Shown piece by piece: positions 54,128 to 61,166 of a stretch of DNA of 64,000 bases (positions within the stretch are counted from its first letter, which is position 1; every line of letters starts with the position of its first letter). A program made the translations under genes and the position numbers. This DNA is from CAVPDG01 sp963702535 (GTDB lineage Bacteria; Chloroflexota; Anaerolineae; Anaerolineales; UBA4823). The stretch lies in the NCBI GenBank assembly GCA_963702535.1, contig CAVPDG010000025.1, forward strand, positions 124,001 through 188,000. The letters run 5' to 3'. Under the pieces are notes generated by a model that had not been told where the DNA came from, did no database searches, and was given only the letters and a program-made list of their open reading frames with translations.

Positions 54128-56308
54128 TCACGGGTGAGCGATCACCAACAGCGTCGGCGCCCTCTCCAACACGCAGCGCAGGGCACGCGCCAGGTTTTCC
54201 GGATCGAGCGCTCCAAAAGATTCATCCAGGATGATCAAATCTGCCTTCTGCAGCAGGGTGCGGGCAATGAACAGCCGGCTGCGCTCCCCATGCGAGAGCT
54301 GCCAGCCGCTCTCTCCCAGCATCTGCTGAAAACCGGAGGGCATGCGCTCCAGCAGCTCCCCCAAACCCAGCTCCCGGCAAATCTCCTCCGCCTCCTGCAA
54401 ATCCTCCGGTTGGGCAGGCCAGCGGCGACCCATCAACAGGTTGAAGGCGAATGTTTCGGAAAAGACGTGGTTCTCCTGGAATTGGGGCGCCATAACCGTA
54501 TGCCGCCGCCACTCCTCCGCTCCCAGTATCTGCCGGTCGTAGCCCCACAGCAACAGCGAGCCGGATTCCGGGGTGCGCAGACCGGTCAGGATGGCGCCCA
54601 GCGTGGACTTCCCGCCTCCCGATGGTCCCTCCAGCAGCACCCGGTCGCCCTGGTTGATCTGCAGCGAGACCTCCTGGATCACTGGTCTGCCAAACGGGTG
54701 GTAGCGGAACACCAGGTCGCGCGCCTGCACCAGTGGCTGGCTTGCCTGCGCCGGATCACCCGCAGCGTTTACGGCTTGCGTGGGCGTCTGGCTCAGTGCG
54801 ACGAAATCCAGCGGCTGGATCTGCCTCTGGCGGGCAGCCGCATCGAAGAGCGGTCCCACCTGCCCCCAGGCGATGAACAAGCTCACCAGGCTTTGCGACC
54901 CGGAGACCAGCTTACCAAGACCCTGCGCGGCAAAGAGTACGCCGCCCATGCTCACTGCCAGCGCTGCCGGCGTGGCAGACCCCATTACAAATGGATAGGC
55001 TATCCCCAGCAAGCCCACCAGCGTCCATCCCCGCGTCACCAGCGAATTGAGCTGGCTTCCCACCTGGTCTACCAACTCGGATAGCTTGAAATAGCGGTCA
55101 AGCGCCTGGTCTTCGCCCGTGTGCCACTGCCCTGGATCTTCTTGCACCAGGCGTGTGCGGTGACCAACCATACCCTCTACCAGGTCGTTGGTCATCCCCC
55201 GGTAGCACTCCGCCCATTCGCGGCTGACCTGGTAATAGCGCCAAAGAAAGAACAGTGCAAGTAGCACCCACAACACCAGCAGCGCGACCTGTGCCGCGCC
55301 GCCTGCCCCGCGTGCCAGGATGAACCCCGCCAGGAAGAGCTCAATAAACGCCAGGATTGCGGTGAAGCCGCCGCCCAGGGCGAGCATCTCCACCGCTTCG
55401 GATTCCATCACCCGCCCCAGGAACTGTCCCATTCCCTGATGGCGGATTTCTTCCGGATCCAGCTTCAACGCGCCTGACATCAAGCGCTGCTTGAAGATCG
55501 CGCCGGCGTTCATCGATAGCTCGTTTTGAGCGTCTCCCACGATCATTTGCAGCGGGATGGTCGCGAAGAGCAGGATCGCCCAGGCAAACAGCCAGGGAAG
55601 ATCATAATTCCCGCTGAACACCCCCCTGCCGATCACCACCCAGGATAAGATTGCCAGCACCTGCTGCAATGCGTACATCAACAGCAGCACCCAGGCTGGG
55701 CGATAGACGTTCCCGCGGCTGAATTGCTTTGAGAGCCCGCTTCCTGGCGGCAGGCGTAAGAGCCAGCCAGCTTCCAGGCGCAGCGCTCCAAGCTGCTCGT
55801 TGAGAAGCGCCTGGCGCGCGCGTGCTCTCCGCCCAGGAGGAATCTCCGCCTCATCTAATAATCGGTCTACTTGTGGGATCAACGGCGCTTCATAAGACTG
55901 GCACAGCACCGCCCGCAGCGTTTCCAGGCGGATACGGCGGACCTTGAGGTCCGGTCGCAGGATCGTCGCGCTCACCCTCCCGCTCTTGATCAGGGCGATC
56001 AGGCGTGGCTGCTCCGGGCGCGGCGCGCCGGGTATGCGCAGGATCGCCGGTCCACCTGCCCGGATCAGGCGTTCTGCGTCGGCGTAGAATGTGTCCACCG
56101 CTTCCGCTTCCAGCCCCAAATGCCCCGCAGCGATATCCACCCAGCGGCTGATGGCTTCTGCCGGAGATTGTAGCACGCTGGCAGGCGGCTGTGGCAGCTT
56201 TAACGGTCGCGAAATCAAGCGCGCCTGGTATGCCAGGTTCTCTACAAGCTCTCCCAGCCTCGCATGAGGCCAGGCTATTGTGGCGAGATCAACATTCGCG
56301 AGAGCCAT
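54128..56308 (-). CDS. NHLM-type ABC exporter protein 2 (permease-ATPase without peptidase)
   Basis: 726 residues. The N-terminal 200 residues have no C39 peptidase motif. About six membrane helices follow (WVLLLMYALQQVLAILSWV; LPWLFAWAILLFATIPLQ; and others). The ATPase has GPSGGGKST, the signature-like LSHGERSRLFIAR and LIILDESFGALDPE. It ends right after the H-loop (LLVIAHP), so the C-terminal lobe is shorter than usual. It resembles the second ABC protein of NHLM bacteriocin export systems, which pair with a C39-type ABC protein and a HlyD-like adaptor, both encoded just to the right on the other strand. Cargo is inferred to be the small peptides nearby. Confidence 0.8.
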   Translation of the reverse strand: MALANVDLATIAWPHARLGELVENLAYQARLISRPLKLPQPPASVLQSPAEAISRWVDIAAGHLGLEAEAVDTFYADAERLIRAGGPAILRIPGAPRPEQPRLIALIKSGRVSATILRPDLKVRRIRLETLRAVLCQSYEAPLIPQVDRLLDEAEIPPGRRARARQALLNEQLGALRLEAGWLLRLPPGSGLSKQFSRGNVYRPAWVLLLMYALQQVLAILSWVVIGRGVFSGNYDLPWLFAWAILLFATIPLQMIVGDAQNELSMNAGAIFKQRLMSGALKLDPEEIRHQGMGQFLGRVMESEAVEMLALGGGFTAILAFIELFLAGFILARGAGGAAQVALLVLWVLLALFFLWRYYQVSREWAECYRGMTNDLVEGMVGHRTRLVQEDPGQWHTGEDQALDRYFKLSELVDQVGSQLNSLVTRGWTLVGLLGIAYPFVMGSATPAALAVSMGGVLFAAQGLGKLVSGSQSLVSLFIAWGQVGPLFDAAARQRQIQPLDFVALSQTPTQAVNAAGDPAQASQPLVQARDLVFRYHPFGRPVIQEVSLQINQGDRVLLEGPSGGGKSTLGAILTGLRTPESGSLLLWGYDRQILGAEEWRRHTVMAPQFQENHVFSETFAFNLLMGRRWPAQPEDLQEAEEICRELGLGELLERMPSGFQQMLGESGWQLSHGERSRLFIARTLLQKADLIILDESFGALDPENLARALRCVLERAPTLLVIAHP

Positions 56309-56355
56309 CCCGATTTTAGATTTTACCCCGTTTTCTTAGCGCTGCTCGTTAATAA

Positions 56356-56385
56356 AGAGACGCCCTTTTGTGGTCGGGCGTCTCT
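56356..56385 (-). terminator. Attenuator-like terminator between peptide copy 3 and the ABC gene
   Basis: AGAGACGCCC (56356-56365) pairs with GGGCGTCTCT (56376-56385). On the minus strand TTTATT follows. A leaky terminator between a precursor gene and its exporter would give much more peptide message than exporter. Confidence 0.65.
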
Positions 56386-56435
56386 CCTGCTCCAGAAAGT
56401 GGACAACCTGCCCACAGCTACGCACGGGTAGCCGG

Positions 56436-56615
56436 TCAATTGCCCGTCATCGCCTGCCAGACCTGCCCGGATTGGTTGCTCATCGTATTCGCCCAGTTAA
56501 TAACCAGGGAGTTCTGCTGCTTCGCCAGGGTGACAATACTGTTCACCACCCGCTGCACTTGTTGCGGCTCAGGGTACACACCTTGCCCTGCTTTCAAATC
56601 TGTCCTTACCTTCAC
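56436..56615 (-). CDS. Small peptide with the M-x-[VI]-[RQ]-T-x-[LI]-[KR]-A-G N terminus (copy 3)
   Basis: A 59-residue peptide from a GTG at 56615 with GGAGAG upstream. A longer frame starts at 56651. It begins MKVRTDLKAGQGVYPEPQQ, and the rest is helical with NWANTMSNQSGQVWQAMTGN at the end. It is the first gene of the leftward group, before the hairpin and the ABC protein. The start pattern matches the other two peptides. There is no cysteine. Exported peptide is inferred only. Confidence 0.6.
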   Translation of the reverse strand: MKVRTDLKAGQGVYPEPQQVQRVVNSIVTLAKQQNSLVINWANTMSNQSGQVWQAMTGN

Positions 56616-56781
56616 TCGGTTCTCTCCGCAAATATTGGGTTTCGAGGTCACGCTGCTTCGAGCGGGTCAATCCTCACAGGCTTCAATCAGTCCGCCATCC
56701 GCCGACGTTCATCTTACCATCAGCCGCTAAGCCGGGCAAGAGCAATTTAGCGCAGCGCTCGCCAATATCAGGCTAAGACAA

Positions 56782-56844
56782 ATGACGGTTTATTCTGCGA
56801 TGTTCTTAAGGGTTGCCTGCTACGGGTGGGTTTTCCTTTATAAT
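56782..56844 (+). promoter_or_regulatory. Promoter of the HlyD-like/C39-ABC genes, with two upstream boxes
   Basis: ATGACGGTTT starts at 56782, TTAAGGG at 56806 and TATAAT at 56839. The same three elements with identical spacing are found at 60227, 60251 and 60284. No -35 consensus is seen, so an activator may bind the two upstream boxes. Confidence 0.55.
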
Positions 56845-56906
56845 CTAGGAGTACCACAGTTGGAGTTGTAAGATCCCACAATCTTGAACAAAGTGCTGGA
56901 GTTCAA

Positions 56907-57404
56907 GTGTCCATTCAATTCTCCCGCTCGATGCGCTCACTGAGCCTGGATAGCTACCGGGCTTCCCAGATTGCCATGCTCCTGGCAACCATCCTGATGC
57001 TGGCATTGATCCTCTGGTTCTTGCTAGCAAAGGTCACCATCTACGAAAGCAGCGCTTCCGTCTCCCTCACCGAAGATGGGCGCATCATCGCTGTATTTCG
57101 ACCCGAATTGATGCGGCGCATCGCGCCCGGACAGGAAGGCTACCTGCGCCTGAACACCCGTGCAGACCAACCGGTCGCATCCTATCCCGCGGTGGTTGTC
57201 TCCACCTCGCGCGAAAACAATGAAGCCGAGTTCTTTGTTTACCCGGGCGAAAACCCGCAGAATTTTCAGCCAGGAAAACTGGACGGGCGCATCGATGTTG
57301 CAGCGGAAACCATCACCCCCGCCCGGCTGGTTCTGCGCGCCACCGGTAGATACCTGGATCAGTCGCCCCTCAATACAACCACGCCCCAGGAGCAGGCTCC
57401 GTGA
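56907..57404 (+). CDS. Short HlyD-like membrane-fusion protein of the peptide exporter
   Basis: 165 residues from a GTG at 56907 with GGAG upstream. A short cytosolic part is followed by one helix (QIAMLLATILMLALILWFLL) and a beta-rich exterior domain with IAVFRPELMRRIAPGQEGYL and LDGRIDVAAETITPARLVL, the look of a reduced barrel/lipoyl part of HlyD proteins. It lacks the long coiled coil, like the short adaptors of NHLM systems in bacteria without an outer membrane channel. Its stop overlaps the start of the C39-ABC gene by four bases. Confidence 0.7.
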   Translation: MSIQFSRSMRSLSLDSYRASQIAMLLATILMLALILWFLLAKVTIYESSASVSLTEDGRIIAVFRPELMRRIAPGQEGYLRLNTRADQPVASYPAVVVSTSRENNEAEFFVYPGENPQNFQPGKLDGRIDVAAETITPARLVLRATGRYLDQSPLNTTTPQEQAP

Positions 57405-60182
57405 TCTTGAAAGCCCCGCGGCCCGACCAGCGCTTCCTCGCCCAGGAGGTGGTACAGACCTCGGCGATGGACTGCGGTCCGGCCGCACTGAAATCCATCC
57501 TGGAAGGCTTCGGCATCTCTGCCAGTTACGGTCGCTTGCGCGAAGCCTGCCAGACGGACGTGGATGGCACCTCAATCGACACGCTCGAGGATCTTGCCAA
57601 CCAGCTCGGTCTGCAGGCGGAGCAGGTGATGCTCCCCGCCGATCACCTGGCGCTTCCTGAGGCTGAAGCCCTGCCGGCGATTGTGGTCGTGCGCCTGCCC
57701 AACGGGCTGACCCACTTCCTGGTAGTTTGGGGCAGGGTGGGGGGGGTTCTTCAGGTTATGGATCCAGCGACCGGCAGGCGCTGGCCCTCGTGGAAATCCT
57801 TCCAAAACGAGCTGTATATCCACACTTTCCCCGTCCCGGTGCAAGCCTGGCGTGAGTGGGCTGGGTCGGAAGGCTTGCTTAAACCCTTACGGCGCAAGCT
57901 GCTGGACCTATCGCTGCCGGAAGACTCTGTCGAAGCATTGATCCAGGGCGCCATCCAGGATGAAGGCTGGCGCTCCTTAGCCGCTCTGGACGCCGCCACA
58001 CGCATGGTGGAAGCGCTGGTGCGCGCCCACGCCTTTACCACCGGCAAGGAAGCCGGCAGCGTCCTGGAGCGCTTCTACCTGCAGAACCGCGCCGAAAGCC
58101 CTCCACCTGGGGACGAAGAGCTGGCGCAGCCGCGCGTTGCAGATTCCGGCTGCCTACTGGTCCGTACAGCCCATCGAGAGCATGCCGGATCACCTGCTCC
58201 TGAAAGGCGCTGTCCTGGTGCGCATCCTGGGCAAGCAACTCGCCGGCGCCGCGCCGGCTGCCGGGGAAGTCTCGGAAGCTCCCGCGGAGCCCCTATCTCC
58301 GGACCTGGAAGCTGCCCTCAAAGAGCCGGCATACCGCCCTGAGCGCGAGATCTGGAAGGCTCTTAAACAGGATGGCTGGCTGAATCCCGTGGCGGTCTCG
58401 CTGGCGCTGCTGGCAGCTACCCTCGGCGTGATGGCGCAGGCGCTCATCCTGCAGGGCATCCTGCAGATTGCGGTCAACCTCACCACCATCTCGCAGCGCA
58501 TCGCCGCCATGGTCATCCTGCTGGCTTTCCTGCTGGCGCTGCTCTTGATCGAGTTCCCCATCAACACCATCATTGCCCGCATGGGTCGCCGCCTGGAAAC
58601 TCGCCTGCGCGTCACGTTCTTAGAAAAGCTGCAGCGCCTGGGCGATCGTTACTTCCGCAGCCGCTTGACCTCAGATATGACCCAGCGCGCTTACGACCTC
58701 CGCCAGCTACGCAGCCTGCCCAACCTGGGTTTCAGCGTGCTGCGCACGGCTTTCCAGCTCGTCCTGACCGCCTTGGGAGTCATCTGGCTGGATCCCATCA
58801 GCGCCCCGCTGGCGATTGCCGGCACGCTCTTCTTCTTTGGTCTTTCATTTTTAACCCGTCCCATCCTCGAGGAGAGAGATCTGCGCCTGCGCACGCATAT
58901 CGGCGCCTTGAGCCGCTTCTATCTCGACGCCCTGCTCGGTCTCATCCCGGTCAAGACGCACTCCGCCGAGCGCGCCATGCGCCGCCAGCACGAGGCGCAG
59001 CTCTACGAATGGGTGCGCGCCAACCGTGACTACTTCAACCTGGCTTGCCTTCGTCCAAAGCTTCGGTACGCTCCTCTACTCCATCTTTGCCGTACTTGAT
59101 CGTCGTCAACTACCTGGCAAAAGGCGGGCAGCCCAATGAGATCTTGCTGCTCTTCTACTGGACCCTCAGCCTGCCCACCCTGGGTCAAACCCTGGCGAAC
59201 CAGGTCCAGCAGTACCCGATGCTTCGCAACCGGGTGTTGCGCCTGTTGGAGCCGTTGGGCGCGCCCGACGAAGAAGACATCTGGCTGCAAGAAGCGCCAG
59301 CAGTCGAGAACGACGCAATCACTGCGGCAGGGGGCGCAAGTGCACAGCCGGTGAGCGTGGAGATGAGCGGCGTCTATATCCAGGCAGGCGGGCACACCAT
59401 CCTCAGAGACGTCAATCTCAAGATCGAGCCCGGCGAGCACATCGCCATCGTCGGCTTGTCTGGCGCTGGAAAATCCAGCCTGGTCGGCTTGCTCCTCGGC
59501 TGGCACCGCCCGTCGCAAGGCGTCATCCAGGTGGATGGTGAGATCCTGGATGGCAAGCGTGTGGTCTCCCTGCGCCAGGAGACTGCCTGGGTGGACCCCG
59601 CCGTCCAGCTTTGGAACCGGTCTCTCTACGAGAACCTGCGCTACGGCATCGAGATCCCGGATGGCGCCCAAATGGGGGCTGCCATCCAATCAGCCAGCTT
59701 GTACGGCGTTCTGGAGCGCCTGCCGGACGGATTGAAGACCTCCCTCGGGGAAAGCGGCGGGCTGGTATCCGGCGGCGAAGGGCAGCGTGTCCGGCTGGGT
59801 CGCGCCTTTCTGCACCCCGGCACGCGCCTGGCGATCCTGGATGAGCCTTTCCGCGGCTTGGACCGCGACGCCCGCCGCAAGCTGCTGCGCGAATCTCGCC
59901 AGCATTGGAAGAATGTCACGCTGCTCTGCGTCACCCACGATGTCAGCGAGACCCTGGTCTTCCCGCGCGTGCTCGTGATCGAAGACGGGCAGATTATCGA
60001 AGATGGGCAACCGGCTGCGCTGGCTGACCAGCCCGGCTTCCCGCTACCACTCTCTGCTCCAGGCGGAGCAGGATGTGCGCACCGGTTTGTGGCAGGGCGC
60101 CGACTGGCGCAGGCTGACGATTGCAGACGGTCATCTGGCGGAGAATGCCTTGCCAGCCGCCGATGCCGGTGATGAGCGCTGA
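57401..60182 (+). CDS. Peptidase C39-ABC exporter (NHLM type protein 1), frameshifted
   Basis: About 925 residues. The C39 domain has the catalytic Cys25 (TSAMDCGPAALKSIL), H105 (THFLVVWG) and D121 (MDPATG), so it should be active and cut leader peptides after double-Gly-like sites. Five or six helices and the ATPase follow: GLSGAGKSS, LVSGGEGQRVRLGRA and LAILDEPFRGLDRD. Frame changes near 58130, 59040 and 60035 split the sequence. The true end is at 60182 (ENALPAADAGDER). It overlaps the HlyD-like gene. Together with the second ABC protein it forms a predicted peptide export and processing machine. Confidence 0.83.
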
Positions 60183-60226
60183 TTACGACGAATGACATAG
60201 CCGCCTCCTCGACCCGCCCGGGACAT

Positions 60227-60289
60227 ATGACGGTTTTTTATGAGCATCGCTTAAGGGTAAGCGGGTCTCGGGGTTGAACCCGGTATAAT
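60227..60289 (+). promoter_or_regulatory. Promoter of the thioredoxin-fold lipoprotein gene, same layout as at 56782
   Basis: ATGACGGTTT starts at 60227, TTAAGGG at 60251 and TATAAT at 60284. Spacing (24 and 33 bases between starts) is the same as upstream of the HlyD-like gene. The two operons may share a regulator. Confidence 0.55.
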
Positions 60290-60323
60290 TCTTGAACACC
60301 TACCTTCCAAAGGAGCCTCTCCG

Positions 60324-61151
60324 TTGAAAAACCACTACCGGTATGCATCTCGTCCTCTCCTCCTGACCTCCATTGTTATTATCCTTTCTTTATCATTGGC
60401 AGCATGCAGCTCAAGCGCCTCATCCGAGGTGAAGATCACCACCCGCGACCAGGCAGCGGAGGTGAGCAAGAACCTGGCTTCCCAGGCTGACTGGATCGAG
60501 CAGGTCGTGCCTGCCGCGCAGGCAAAGCAGCCCGCCCCGGATAGCCAGGCTGTCGAGCCGTTGCAACTGCTCTCCAACAATCCCGCGCCGGCAGCCAGCC
60601 CGGTGGTGGATGACAGCCCCCTCCCTACCGCTACCGCGATCCCATCGCCGGAGCCGACAACCGCCGCGCCTCAGGCTGCTCAGCCGGTTACGCAGGATGC
60701 CCTCCCACCCACGGACGTGAAAGTTGGCTTCAGCGCGCCGGATTTCACCTTGACCACGTTGGATGGCAAAACCGTGAAGCTCTCCGACTTGCGCGGGCAG
60801 AATGTGCTCATCAATTATTGGGTCACCTGGTGTGATCCCTGCCTGGAGGAGCTTGGCTTCCTGGATATGCTTGGACAGGAATTCCAGGCGCGCGGCTTCG
60901 TCATCCTGTCTGTAAACGGACTGGCGCAGAATCCCCTGCCGGATGTCGAATCCATCGTCAGCCAGAAGAGTTCCACCTTCCCGATCCTGCTGGATGAGAG
61001 CGATAACTTTTATAACACCTACTTGGTGAAATTCCTGCCCACCTCCTTCTTCATCGACGAGAACGGCGTTATCCGCCACATCCAGCTCGGCAGCGCTACT
61101 GAAGAAACCTTCCGCGCTAAGATAGAGCAGTTGCTTACAGACACTTTCTAA
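60324..61151 (+). CDS. TlpA-like thioredoxin-fold lipoprotein
   Basis: 275 residues from a TTG at 60324, with AAAGGAG eight bases upstream. The lipoprotein signal ends LSLAAC (Cys28). A Pro/Ala/Thr-rich linker of about 100 residues follows, then a redoxin domain with GFSAPDFTLTTLDGKTVKLS, INYWVTWCDPC (CxxC at about 170/173), STFPILLDESDNFY and FLPTSFFIDENG. Such proteins reduce or rearrange disulfides outside the cell membrane. It shares promoter boxes with the peptide exporter genes, so a role in maturing secreted proteins or peptides is a reasonable guess. Confidence 0.83.
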   Translation: MKNHYRYASRPLLLTSIVIILSLSLAACSSSASSEVKITTRDQAAEVSKNLASQADWIEQVVPAAQAKQPAPDSQAVEPLQLLSNNPAPAASPVVDDSPLPTATAIPSPEPTTAAPQAAQPVTQDALPPTDVKVGFSAPDFTLTTLDGKTVKLSDLRGQNVLINYWVTWCDPCLEELGFLDMLGQEFQARGFVILSVNGLAQNPLPDVESIVSQKSSTFPILLDESDNFYNTYLVKFLPTSFFIDENGVIRHIQLGSATEETFRAKIEQLLTDTF

Positions 61152-61166
61152 TTACAGCATCTCAAA

